The notes beneath the pieces are model-generated. The model ran no database searches. It was not told where the DNA came from and was given only the letters and a program-made list of their open reading frames with translations. The translations under genes were made by a program, and so were the position numbers. This document shows positions 18,263 to 27,700 of a stretch of 64,000 bases of DNA, piece after piece. Each line of letters starts with the position of its first letter. The stretch's first letter is position 1. Source of the stretch: Nocardia terpenica (lineage in GTDB: Bacteria > Actinomycetota > Actinomycetes > Mycobacteriales > Mycobacteriaceae); contig NZ_JABMCZ010000001.1 of the NCBI RefSeq assembly GCF_013186535.1, forward strand, positions 1,550,001 to 1,614,000, written 5' to 3'.

Positions 18263-18567
18263 CGATTTCCCCTTTCGGATATTTCCCGACCATTTCGCTG
18301 TGGCACAGCGACTCGGCCGATATTTCGAGCCGCCACAGTCCATGAACGTGTCCGTGGCCATGCGATTCACTATCGAGGTGTGCCCTCGACTTCACCTACA
18401 GCCGGTCTCGACCTGCGAGCCCCGAGCGATGCGGAGAGCTGAGCGGTGGGTTGGTGCGTCGGCTGATCGAGCCTGTGTTCGAGTGCGCTTGCTCGGTGCG
18501 ACCGCAGGTGACCGAACATCGCTCGCGGTGATCTTGGGTCTGCCCGACGGTGATCACCCCGCCCGTC
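18263..18567. other. Non-coding gap upstream of asnB
   Basis: 305 bases between the ATPase stop and asnB. I see no convincing gene. It contains two perfect palindromes: CGCTGTG-G-CACAGCG at 18296-18310, 34 nt before the asnB start, and GGTGATCACC at 18549-18558. The first is well placed for an operator or leader hairpin. No clear terminator with a T-run was found. Confidence 0.5.
18296..18310. promoter_or_regulatory. 15-nt palindrome in the asnB upstream region
   Basis: Seven-base arms CGCTGTG and CACAGCG around a central G, 34 nt upstream of asnB ATG 18262. It could be a repressor site or a hairpin in the 5' leader. The assignment rests on symmetry and position only. Confidence 0.4.
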
Positions 18568-19863
18568 TCACCCCTCCACCGATCCCCGGATCAACAACTG
18601 ATCATCCGCATCATAATCGAACAATTCCCCATACCGCCCCCAGTCGATGGCGATGCGCAGTTGTTGTTGGGCGGTCGTGTCGGTGAGGTTGCGGCGGAGG
18701 AGGTTCAGGAAGAAGGCGGTGGGGATTTGGTGGTGGGGGGTGGTGGTCAGGGTTTGGGTGATGGCTGATATCAGGGGGGAATTTGATTGGGCGGCTCGGG
18801 CGAAGATTTGTTTGGCTGTTGTGGGGTCGGCGGTGGTGAAGGCTTGGCCTTCGGGGGTGAGGGTGAGGTGGGCGGTGTGGGTGGTTGCCAGGTTGAGGAG
18901 GGTGGCGGCGTCTACCAGGGGCATGAGGTCGTCTAGTTCGAAGCGTAATGAGGTGGCCAGGTCGGGGAGGTTCAGGCGGCCGTTGTGGGCGGCGAGTAGG
19001 TCGAGCAGGCCCGCGATGGCGTCTACGTCGGCGTCGGGCAGGGGGTGGGTGGTCGGTGTGGGGGTGGTGGGGGTAGCGGGGTGGTCGGTGGTGTCGGTCA
19101 GCATTCGGTACGCCTGGTCTACGATGCGGTGGAATTGGGGGGTGCGTACGTCGCGGGGGCGGGGGAGGTCTACGGGTAGATCGCCTTTGATGCGGCCGGG
19201 GTTGTTGTCCAGCACCAGGATTCGGTCGGCCAGTTGGACGGCCTCCTCGATATTGTGTGTTACCAGCAGGATGGCCTTGGTCGGGAAGTCGGGTTGTCTC
19301 CACAGCCGGATCAGTTCGCCGCGAAGGTTTTCCGCGGTGAGGACGTCCAGGGCCGAGAACGGTTCGTCCATCAGCAGCACCTCCGGTTGCACGACCAGGG
19401 CGCGGGCGAAGCCCACTCGCTGACGCATGCCGCCGGAAAGCTCCTTGGGGTAGGCATTGTCGAAGCCGTCCAGGCCGATCATGTCGATCGCCCTGCGGGC
19501 CCGCTCGCCGCGTTCCGGATCCGAGATCCCCTGTGCCCGTAGGCCGAGTTCGACATTCTGGCGCACCGTCAGCCAGGGCAGCAGGGCGAAGGTCTGAAAC
19601 ACCATGGCGGTGCTGCGATTCGGTGCGGTGATGACCTCGTCGCGGAGCGTGGCGGCACCGGCCGAGGGTTGGATCAGACCGGCGACGATGCGCAGCAGGG
19701 TCGACTTGCCGGATCCGGATTTGCCGAGGAGCGCGACGATTTCGCCCTCGCGGAGCTCGAGGCAGACGTCGGCGAGGACCGGAAGCTGTTCTCCGGCAGG
19801 ATTGGTGAAGTTCTTGGTGACACGATCCACGGTGATGATCGGTGCGGGCACGTGATTCTCCAT
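18568..19863 (-). CDS. NitT/TauT-type ABC transporter ATPase with C-terminal AAA-associated domain
   Basis: 431 residues from ATG 19863. The ATPase domain (about 8-230) carries Walker A GKSGSGKST, a Q-loop, signature LSGGMRQR, Walker B VLLMDEPFSALD and the His-switch VTHNIEEA. A Thr/Pro-rich linker (260-280) leads to a C-terminal helical domain of about 150 residues resembling the AAA-associated (AAA_assoc_C) domain found on some nitrate/sulfonate-type ATPases. The linker and C-domain are encoded with very strong strand bias: the + strand is nearly all G and T from about 18660 to 19190. It lies downstream of the double permease and of the Mg2+ riboswitch. The cargo is unknown. Confidence 0.88.
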   Translation of the reverse strand: MENHVPAPIITVDRVTKNFTNPAGEQLPVLADVCLELREGEIVALLGKSGSGKSTLLRIVAGLIQPSAGAATLRDEVITAPNRSTAMVFQTFALLPWLTVRQNVELGLRAQGISDPERGERARRAIDMIGLDGFDNAYPKELSGGMRQRVGFARALVVQPEVLLMDEPFSALDVLTAENLRGELIRLWRQPDFPTKAILLVTHNIEEAVQLADRILVLDNNPGRIKGDLPVDLPRPRDVRTPQFHRIVDQAYRMLTDTTDHPATPTTPTPTTHPLPDADVDAIAGLLDLLAAHNGRLNLPDLATSLRFELDDLMPLVDAATLLNLATTHTAHLTLTPEGQAFTTADPTTAKQIFARAAQSNSPLISAITQTLTTTPHHQIPTAFFLNLLRRNLTDTTAQQQLRIAIDWGRYGELFDYDADDQLLIRGSVEG

Positions 19864-19898
19864 CCGAGTTACATAGTGTGGGGGACAAGGGTTTTCGG

Positions 19899-21653
19899 TC
19901 ACAGCAGGGCGTAGCGTCGTTCGGCGATGCGCTGTAGCCGCCGCCAGGCGAGGCGGTTGATGGTGACGGTCACGATGCTCATGACGACCGTGCCCAGCAG
20001 GACCTTCGCGAAGGCGTCGGCCGCGGTGGCATTGGTGATGTAGGCGCCGAGGCCGAATGCCTGCAGGTGGGTGTCGCCGGAGTCGACGACCTCGCCGACC
20101 AGGGTGGCGTTCCATGCCCCGCCGAATGCGGTGATGGCGCCGACCACGTATCCGGGCACGATGGCGGGCAGGATCAACGACTTCCATCGCAGGAGTCCGC
20201 GAACTCCCAAGTCGTCCATGGCTTCTCGCAGATCGGTCGGGATCTGTCCGGCGGCGGCGATGACATTGAACAGCACGTACCACTGGGCGCCGAGCGCCAT
20301 CAGCGCGATACCGCCGACATTCAGCGAGATGCCGCTCCAGGTGAGCGCCGCGATGACGAAGATGTACAGGAACTGCGCCGGGAAGCTCGCCAGCACCTGC
20401 ACCACCGGTTGCGCGAACCGGCAGATCCGCGGGTTCATCCCGATCCAGACGCCGACCGGCACCCACACGACCGTCGACACCACCAGCAGCACCAGCACCC
20501 GGCCGAGGCTGACCAGGCCCATCAGCGTCGTCGGCCCGAACTCGGCGAGTCCTACTGTGCGCGCGAAGTATTCGGCGAGTGTCCAGGTGAGCCACCCCAG
20601 CGCGGCGAACAGTACCGCGAAGAAGACCGCGTCGGCGGGCGTGCTCCGATGCTGTTCCCAGGCAGCGGGTTTCGTGCTGCGCCCGAAGATCGCCATGGCC
20701 CGATCGACCCGGTCCGCGACCGGCCGCAACCGTCGCCCGAGGCGGCTCGGGATCGTGGTCCGGCGCAGCAGATCGAGGACGACACTGCGTGGCGCGACGG
20801 CGCTTTCGGTGTGTTCGATGCGGAAGCGTTCGGCCCAGGCGGTCAGCGGCCGCCAGAACGCGACATTGATCGCGACGATGCTGGCGATCATGACGAGCGC
20901 GCCCAGCAGCAGCGGACCCACCTGGGCGTCGGCGGTCGCGGCGGCGATGAAGCTGCCCATGCCGGGCAGGGCGTGGTCGTTGCCCGCCACGGTGATCACC
21001 TCGGAGGCCGCGAGCATGAACCAGGCGCCGCCGAAGCTCATCATCCCGTTCCAGATCAGCGGGACCATCGCGGTCGGCACCTCCAGCTGCCACAGCCGCT
21101 GCCAGCGGGTCAGCCGCATCGAGCGCGCCGCCTCGTCGAGTTCGCGCGGCATATTGCGCAGCGCCTGGTAGTAGGCGAAGGTCATATTCCACGCCTGTGC
21201 GGTGAAGATCGCGAACACGCAGGCGGCCTCGGCGCCCAGCAGCGAGCCGCGGAACACCCCGATGAACGCCGTCACGGTGATCGACACCAGGGCCAGCACC
21301 GGCACCGATTGCAGGATGTCCAGGGCGGGGATCAGCACCTTCTCCGCGCGCCGGGATCGGGCCGCCCACTGCCCGACGATCAGGGTGAACACCATCGACG
21401 CGGCCAGACCGACGAACATGCGCAGCGCGGTACGGGCCGCGTAGTAGGGCAGCTTCGCCGGATCGGTCGACACCGTGTCGTCGGAGTCGGGTGTCCACGG
21501 TATCGACATGTCGCGAAACAGCCGCAGGGCCACCACGATCAGCGCGGCCGCGGCCACGATGAGCAGGTAGTCCGCGGGGTGCAGGCGCTCCCGTGTCCTA
21601 CGGTCGCCGACGTCGGATGGTTTGGGGGCGTTCGAGATTGCCAGGTCAGCCAT
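19899..21653 (-). CDS. ABC transporter permease with two fused inner-membrane domains
   Basis: 584 residues from ATG 21653, with AAAGGGG upstream. Two binding-protein-dependent transport permease domains are fused head to tail (about 75-275 and 365-575). Each shows the cytoplasmic coupling motif of the NitT/TauT family: ELDEAARSMRLTRWQRLWQLEVP in the first and DLREAMDDLGVRGLLRWKSLILP in the second. The fusion replaces the usual homodimer. No classical substrate-binding protein is encoded nearby; the gene upstream encodes an unrelated secreted protein. Substrate is not deducible, but the upstream M-box suggests a link to magnesium supply. Confidence 0.88.
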   Translation of the reverse strand: MADLAISNAPKPSDVGDRRTRERLHPADYLLIVAAAALIVVALRLFRDMSIPWTPDSDDTVSTDPAKLPYYAARTALRMFVGLAASMVFTLIVGQWAARSRRAEKVLIPALDILQSVPVLALVSITVTAFIGVFRGSLLGAEAACVFAIFTAQAWNMTFAYYQALRNMPRELDEAARSMRLTRWQRLWQLEVPTAMVPLIWNGMMSFGGAWFMLAASEVITVAGNDHALPGMGSFIAAATADAQVGPLLLGALVMIASIVAINVAFWRPLTAWAERFRIEHTESAVAPRSVVLDLLRRTTIPSRLGRRLRPVADRVDRAMAIFGRSTKPAAWEQHRSTPADAVFFAVLFAALGWLTWTLAEYFARTVGLAEFGPTTLMGLVSLGRVLVLLVVSTVVWVPVGVWIGMNPRICRFAQPVVQVLASFPAQFLYIFVIAALTWSGISLNVGGIALMALGAQWYVLFNVIAAAGQIPTDLREAMDDLGVRGLLRWKSLILPAIVPGYVVGAITAFGGAWNATLVGEVVDSGDTHLQAFGLGAYITNATAADAFAKVLLGTVVMSIVTVTINRLAWRRLQRIAERRYALL

Positions 21654-21691
21654 GACGGCCGTACCCCTTTCGTCGCTGGCCTGTCGTTCGG

Positions 21692-22411
21692 TCAGTTGTC
21701 GGCCGGGCCCGCGTCGGGGGCGGGCGGCGCGGTCATGGTGGTGAGGAAGTGGATGGCCGTCGCGATGAGGGCGGGCACCCCGATGAGCAGGTCGAACACG
21801 ATCACGCCCATGCCCGCGCCGGTGACGGCGCCGGTCAGGCATCCGGCGAGCGCGCCCGGGGCCGCCAGCGCACCGAGGCTGGCGGATCCGGTGGCGGCAC
21901 CCCCGGCGGCACCGAGTGCGATGCAGCCGATCGGGCCGCCGATGATCGCGCCCAGCAGCGTGCCCACCGCCAGGGCCACCGTCAGTTCGTTGTTGGCGTT
22001 GCTCATCGCGGTGTTCAGCCGATCCTCGAAACTGTCGCCCGCGATGTCGGCGGCGGTGGGATAGGCCCGGTCGGGACGCGGGGTCAGCAGCGCCGTGTGC
22101 TCGTCGGCCCGGGCGTCGATCGGGTATGCGGTGCCGTCGCGAACGATCGTCAATGGCACACGGCCGATGACGATCTCGTGCGGGTCGATGATCTGGAGCT
22201 GGTTGTCGGCGACGCGCAGCGTGCCGAGGTCGGTGTGCAGCCGGACCGCCCCGTCGGCGATCCGGGCCTCGACGGGAAGCGACGGCAGGCCGGACTCCGC
22301 GGCCGCGGGGCGGACGATCGGCGGGGTCGGTTGCGCGTCGGCGGTGGCCGTGGCTCCGGCGAGCGCGGTCACGGTCAGTGCCGCGACGACGGCGGTGGAA
22401 CGAATGCTCAC
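21692..22411 (-). CDS. Secreted or membrane-anchored protein, unknown function
   Basis: 239 residues from GTG 22411, preceded by AGGAGA. There is a clear signal peptide (about 1-27, ending TATADAQ), a beta-rich middle (40-130), and a Gly/Ala-rich hydrophobic region (145-220) able to form two helical hairpins of glycine-zipper type. I do not recognise it with confidence; proteins of this look are common in Nocardia and Rhodococcus. It is the first gene after the M-box leader and precedes the permease by 38 nt, the position a substrate-binding protein would take, but it has no binding-protein fold that I can see. Confidence 0.75.
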   Translation of the reverse strand: MSIRSTAVVAALTVTALAGATATADAQPTPPIVRPAAAESGLPSLPVEARIADGAVRLHTDLGTLRVADNQLQIIDPHEIVIGRVPLTIVRDGTAYPIDARADEHTALLTPRPDRAYPTAADIAGDSFEDRLNTAMSNANNELTVALAVGTLLGAIIGGPIGCIALGAAGGAATGSASLGALAAPGALAGCLTGAVTGAGMGVIVFDLLIGVPALIATAIHFLTTMTAPPAPDAGPADN

Positions 22412-22776
22412 GGGTATTCTCCTGAAGTTTCCGCCCGATTTCGGGCAGGCTCGATTGCCGTTGCGCCGGGCGCGAACGGATAATTGTTCATCGCTGAATT
22501 TCCGGTCGTCTGCGAGAATTCGACCGGATATCTGAATGGAGGGGAAACGGCTGCTGTACGGAATGCGGACATCCGCGAACCGGCGCGCTACCGAATGCTG
22601 TCAGCGGCGGTTTCGAGGCGGGTGCGCGGCGGAGCGGCCGGGCGGGCAGGGGTACGGATCGTCGTCTGACGCCAAGGTGGTTTCTCCACCTCCTCGCTGG
22701 TAGCACACGGATTCGACGCACGCGAGGAGAGTGCCGGACGCAACGGCGCCGGGCACGCACCCCTCTCGTCAGAGCT
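22412..22776 (-). other. Long leader between the M-box and the first operon gene
   Basis: About 365 bases of apparent 5' leader on the - strand with no credible gene. It contains an imperfect long stem-loop (about 22715-22770, arms CGAGAG/CTCTCCTCG region) and a short hairpin AGGTGG-5 nt-CCACCT at 22675-22691 that covers a GGAGG sequence. Either may be the expression platform. No T-rich intrinsic terminator is evident, so control could act on translation or by Rho. Confidence 0.45.
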
Positions 22777-22928
22777 TTGGCACTGCGCGACGTGTTCCGA
22801 ATCGGAAAGCCACTTTGGATATCCCCTTAATCCGAAGATATCTGTCCTAACCTTGGGCGTCTCTCGACGTCGTCAGATCAGTGGCCTATGTTCACGCAGG
22901 AGCCTCGCCTATCGAGGTGCAGTGCCAA
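22777..22928 (-). ncRNA. M-box (ykoK-type) magnesium riboswitch aptamer
   Basis: Read on the - strand, the conserved M-box core is present in order: AGGCGAGGCTCCT (22898-22910), then ACATAGGCC followed by ACTG, then ACGTCGAGAGACGCC (within 22851-22871). The closing P1 helix is perfect over ten pairs: TTGGCACTGC at the 5' end (22919-22928) with GCAGTGCCAA at the 3' end (22777-22786). The total length of about 152 nt fits the family. M-boxes sense Mg2+ and switch off Mg2+ transport genes when it is plentiful. This one heads the secreted protein-permease-ATPase operon starting at 22411. The aptamer call is strong; the ligand is taken from the family. Confidence 0.9.
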
Positions 22929-22955
22929 CGTAGGCAAGCCTCGGGAAAATGTCAA
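22927..22955 (-). promoter_or_regulatory. Candidate sigma-70-type promoter for the M-box transcript
   Basis: On the - strand, TTGACA (22950-22955) and TACGTT (22927-22932) are separated by 17 bases, a near-ideal promoter. A start about 7 nt downstream (near 22920) would remove most of the 5' strand of the aptamer P1 helix, so either the start is unusually close, P1 is shorter, or a promoter further upstream is used. Confidence 0.5.
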
Positions 22956-23100
22956 CTCCGGATATCGGGAGAATAGTTTATTTTCGAAGCAGACCTCGGC
23001 CCGCGGCCCCGTCCGACCGACCGGCAGGCAGGTTCCTGCTATTGACTGAATGTCTTGTCAGACGGTGTCGTAGCTGACACGTCGGGCCGTACTTCCCGGC

Positions 23101-23613
23101 ATGAACGGGGCGGCCAACGCCTTCCTCGACGCCTTCGCCGTGCACCGCAACCGCACCGGCGACCGCCCCGACGCCACCACCTTCGCGTGGGCGGCGTGGC
23201 GCGGGCTCGGCATGGCCGCCGGGACCGTCACCGAGCTGTACAACGCGGAGGCCGAGGCGCTCGGCGTCGCCGACATCACGGCCGAACAGGCTTTGCGTGC
23301 TTGGGAATTCGCCGTCCGGCATCGGGTCGAGTGCTGCTCGGTGATGCGGGTGCTGCCGCTGGAATCGGGTGCGCCGCGGCTGCCGCTGCTGAGCGAATTG
23401 TCCGCGGCCGCGGTCGCGTCCGGGACACCCACGCGCGCACCGGACTCGGCGCCGGACTGGTCGGCGCTGCCGCCCGAGCAGCTGCACGAGCGGCTGCCGG
23501 ACGAGGTGCAGGCACAGTTCGAGGCCGAGCTGGGACTCCCGGAGGGGCAGCTGGACGTGCGGCGCCCGCTGGCCGACACCGGCCTGGACTCGATCATGAC
23601 CGTGGCGATCCGG
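23101..23613 (+). pseudogene. Type I PKS remnant: end of ketoreductase plus start of ACP
   Basis: The frame encodes NGAANAFLDAF, matching the end of a PKS ketoreductase domain (the NYAAANAFLDA region), through a KR C-terminus (TFAWAAWRGLGM, then DITAEQALRAWEFAV), a linker, and an ACP that breaks off right after the phosphopantetheine site GLDSIMTVAIR. The ACP motif resembles iterative or single-module type I PKS. Nothing upstream of 23101 resembles KR. The 3' break joins directly to an exporter fragment in another frame. A short hairpin (arms TGTCAG/CTGACA, 23056-23079) lies just upstream. It is a deletion scar and surely non-functional. Confidence 0.8.
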
Positions 23614-23618
23614 GCGGC

Positions 23619-24209
23619 ATGGCGTCCTACTTCCTGGTACTCGCCCTCTATCTGCAATTCGGCCGCGGCCTGGACGCTCTCGGCGCGGGCCTGGTCTTCA
23701 TCGCCGTCGGCACCGGTTACCTCGGCGCCTCCCTGGCCGCCCGCCACATCGCGGCCCGACTGGGCCGCCAGGCCATCGCCGTCGGCGGCCTGCTACGCAT
23801 CCTCGGCCTTGCCGTATTGATCGCGACCGTGGCGCGGATCGGCGTATCGGGGTCGGCCCTGTGGCTGGTGCCGGGCTTGATCATCGACGGAGCCGGATTG
23901 GGTCTCGCCGTCGCACCACTGACCACGACGGTGCTGGCCCGCATGACCCCGCAGCACGCCGGTGCCGCCTCCGGTGTGCTGGCCACGGGGCTCCAGGTCG
24001 GTAATGCGCTGGGGGTGGCGGTGATCGGGGTCGTGTTCTATGGGCTGCTGCCGCCGGGGGCGGAGGCCGTGGCGGGGTGGAATGCGGGGTACGGGCATGC
24101 ATTCGGTTGGAGTTTGGTGTATTTGACGGGTGTGGCCGTCGCCTTGATCGCGTTGGTGCAGGTGCTGCCTCGGGGGGTCGAGCGGGGCTCGGCGGTGGGT
24201 GGCCGCTGA
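23619..24209 (+). pseudogene. C-terminal half of a DHA2-type MFS exporter
   Basis: About 196 residues with roughly six membrane helices, beginning ASYFLVLALYLQFGRGLDALGAGL and containing GLGLAVAPLTTTVLARM and HAGAASGVLATGLQVGNALGVA, the late helices of drug:H+ antiporter-2 family proteins. The N-terminal half, with the proton-coupling motifs, is absent. The fragment starts within a few bases of the end of the PKS remnant. Half an MFS protein is unlikely to transport. Confidence 0.75.
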
Positions 24210-24487
24210 CAAGCCTTGCGGGCATGTCGAGGTGATTCTCGGGCGTCGCGGCGGTGGATCGGTCCCGTACTGCGCCGGGCGGACCCGTAGTCAAACCATG
24301 TGCCAAGGGGTGGAGCGCGGGCTGACCAGGGGGTTGAGGGTGGTGATGCGTCAGCCGTGCGTCTGCTCGATGTCGGGGGGCGTGGCGAGTATGGGTTCGT
24401 GACGATGGCAGGAGTCGGGGTGGCGTCGCGGGCCGTCGGGGGTGCTGGTGCGGCAGGTTGCTCCCGGGGATTCTCGAAAGGACTTGC

Positions 24488-24691
24488 GTGGTGATCGGTT
24501 TCGACGAATATCTGGTTGTTCGGAACGACGAGGAGCAGTATTCCGTGTGGCCGAGCGCGCGGCCGGTGCCGGACGGGTGGACGGCGACCGGTGTGCGGGG
24601 CGGGCGCGACGAATGCCTGGCGCATATCGACGAGGTGTGGACCGATATCCGGCCCAAGAGTGTGCGTGACCGTCTCGGATCCGCCGACTGA
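24488..24691 (+). CDS. MbtH-like NRPS helper protein
   Basis: 67 residues from GTG 24488 (a second GTG at 24491), with AAGGA six bases before. The family signature is complete: FDEYLVVRNDEEQYSVWP, PVPDGWTATG, and CLAHIDEVWTDIRP. MbtH-like proteins bind the N-terminal part of adenylation domains and are needed for their folding or activity. It is the first gene of the NRPS operon and probably serves the synthetases at 24729 and 31357. Confidence 0.95.
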   Translation: MVIGFDEYLVVRNDEEQYSVWPSARPVPDGWTATGVRGGRDECLAHIDEVWTDIRPKSVRDRLGSAD

Positions 24692-24728
24692 CAACACTTT
24701 CTGCTTCTCGACTTGGATGGAGTGTGCC

Positions 24729-27700
24729 GTGTCCGGTTCGGCTGAGAGTTCGATTGCGTCGCGCCGTCGGTTGCTGGTGGAACGGATGCTGGCGGCGGGC
24801 GGGTCGCCGGGCGGAGGCGGGACGATCGGCCGGGCGGATCGATCCGGTGCGCTGCCGGTGTCGTTCGCGCAGCAGCGGTTGTGGTTTCTCGATCAGCTGG
24901 TGCCGGGGAACCCGTTCTACAACATGCCGGTGTCGTTCCGGCTGCGGGGTTCGGTCGATGCGGGCGCGCTGGACCGGGCCGTGCGGGAGCTGATGGTGCG
25001 GCACGAGGTGTTCCGGACGGCGCTGGTGAGCGCGGGCGGTGAGCCGCGGCAGGTCGTCGGTGAGCCGCCGGTCGGGTCGGTATTGCCCGTGGTGGATCTG
25101 TCCGGCGCCATCGATCCGTTGGCGCGCGCACGGGAGTCGGCGCGCGCGGAGGGGCGACGTCCCTTCGACCTGTCGGTGGGTCCACTGTTGCGGGCGTGCC
25201 TGATGCGGTTGGCCGACGACGACCACGTGTTATTGCTGACGATGCATCACATCGTGTCCGACGGGTGGTCGATCGGGGTGCTGCTGCGTGAACTGAACAC
25301 GCTGTACAAGGCGTTCGCCGCGGGTGAGCCGTCGCCCCTGCCGCCGCTGCCGGTGCAGTACGCGGATTTCGCGGTGTGGCAACGGGATTGGTTGTCCGGT
25401 CCGGTGCTGGAGGAGCAGCTGGGATACTGGCGGGATCGGCTGGACGGGCTGGCCCCGTTGGAATTGCCGTTGGATCGACCCCGTCCGGCCGTCGCGAGTT
25501 TCGATGGTGGCGCGCATTCGTTTTCCCTGTCGGCCGAGTTGAGCGAGAGGCTGCGGGCACTGAGCCGCCGGTATCAGGTGTCGCTGTTCATGACCTTGAT
25601 GGCGGCGTTCCAAGCGCTGCTCAGCCGGTACGGCGGCAATGCGGATTTCGCGGTCGGCGTCCCGATCGCCGGACGGGTGCGTCCGGAGCTGGAGCAGCTG
25701 ATCGGATTCTTCGTGAATACGCTGGTCATGCGGGCCGACTGCGCGGGGGACCCGACGTTCGAGGAATTGCTGACGCGCACGCGCGAGACCGCGCTCGGCG
25801 CCTACGCGCACCAGGACCTGCCCTTCGAGCGGCTGGTGGAGGAACTGGCACCGGAGCGGGACCTGTCCCGTAACCCTCTGGTGCAGACCACCTTCCAGCT
25901 GATCAATACTCCTCGCGAAGACATTCGGATCGGTGCGACGACCGAGGACGAATTCGATGTCGACGCCGACATCGTCCGGTTCGATCTCGAACTGCACATG
26001 ATCGAACAGGGCGAACAGCTGGAGGGCGCGTTCATCTACGCGCGGGATCTGTTCGATGCGGTTACCGTGCGGGTATTGGCGGAGCGGTTCGTGGCCATCC
26101 TCGAAACGGTGGTGGGCGACGTCGGAGTGCGGCTGTCGGAATTGCCGATGGTGGTCGGTGGCGAATGGACCGACCTCGTCGAGCTGCGCAACCGGACGGC
26201 GATGGAACTACCCGGAGCGGCGACGGTGGTGTCGCTGCTCGAACAGTGGGCAGACCGGACACCGGACGCGGAAGCGGTCGTGTGCGAACAACAGCGGCTG
26301 TCGTATGCGGAGCTGGATGCGTGGGCCAATGGTGTGGCATGGCGTCTGCGGGACGCGGGCGTCGGGCCGGAGACGGTCGTCGGAATCTGTGTCGAGCGTG
26401 GCGTGGCGGCTATCGTGGCGATCGTCGCGGTCCTGAAGGCCGGTGGCGCGTATCTGCCGCTGGATCCCGGCCACCCCGCGGATCGAATCGCGCAGGCGCT
26501 GACCGATACCGGCGCGGCAATTCTGCTGACCGACACCGAGTCCGGAGCGTTCTCGGCGTCGATCGTGGACTCGATGCCGGGTCTGCGGCGGGTGGATGTG
26601 GAACGGCCGGGGTCCGGCGAGCGGTCCGATCGCCCGATGGTGGAGATCCGCCCCGGGAACGCGGCCTACGTCATCTTCACCTCGGGATCGACCGGGCGTC
26701 CGAAAGGCGTTGTGGTCGAGCATCGTTCGCTGTCGAATCTGTGCGCATTCCTCTCCGGTGGTATCTATCCGGATGCCGGGGTGTCGCGGTCGACGGTGGG
26801 TTTGTTCGCGTCGCTGGTCTTCGATTCCTCGGTGAAGCAGCTGCTGCCCATGATGTGCGGGCATGTGCTGCACGTGATTCCGGAATCGGTGCGGCGCGAT
26901 ACCCGAGAACTGGTGAGCTACGTGCGCCGCGGCGGGATCGACATCATGGATGCGACACCGTCGCTGGCGCGAGTGCTGATCGACGACGGTCTGCTGGACG
27001 GTGAGACCGTGCCGCGAGTGCTGCTCGGCGGTGAGGCGGTGGATCAACAGCTGTGGGATCGGTTGGCGGACACCGCCGGAGCTTCCTACAACCTGTACGG
27101 GCCCACCGAGTGCACGGTGGACACGACCTGGGCCGCGATCGAGTCCGGTTGTTCCCCGTCGATCGGTGTGCCGGTGGGCAATTCGCGAGTGTATGTGCTG
27201 GATAGGTCCGGGAATATCGCCCCGATCGGCGTGGTGGGGGAGCTGTATATCGGCGGTGCGGGGGTGGCGCGGGGCTATGTGGGCCGAGGCGGAGCGACCG
27301 CCGATCGGTTCGTGCCGGACCCGTTCGGGCCGCCCGGTTCTCGGCTGTATCGCACCGGTGACGCGGTGCGCTGGACACGGTCGGGTGTGCTGGAATTCGT
27401 CGGCCGACTGGACGATCAGGTGAAGGTGCGGGGCTTCCGGATCGAACCGGGTGAGATCGAATCCGCGCTGACCGGCTATCCGATCGTCAACGACGCGGCG
27501 GTCTTGGCGCGAGAAGACACACCCGGCGATATTCGGCTGGTTGCCTATGTAGTGCCCGCCGAGAGTGGCGCCAACGACGAAACCCCGCACCACACCGAGA
27601 CATTGGCCGGTGATCAGGTCGCCGACTGGCGGATGATCTTCGACGACGTGCAAGGGTCGGAACGCGCCGCCGCGGACGGCGGTTTCAATGTGTCGGGGTG

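Noticed and set aside
19864..21498. Long upstream frame continuous with the ATPase
   Set aside because: It is a shadow of the permease gene in another frame with no domain similarity; the ATPase starts at ATG 19863.
20067..22064. Large + strand reading frame of about 665 codons
   Set aside because: Antisense to the permease; composition (Gln, His, Arg, Asp-rich) is typical of GC-rich shadow frames.
22488..22760. Possible small protein encoded in the M-box leader
   Set aside because: Arg-rich random-looking sequence, no ribosome binding site and no conserved pattern.
24516..24728. N-terminal extension of the first NRPS
   Set aside because: It covers the MbtH-like gene in another frame; GTG 24729 has GGAG at six bases, as in the homologous gene at 31357.
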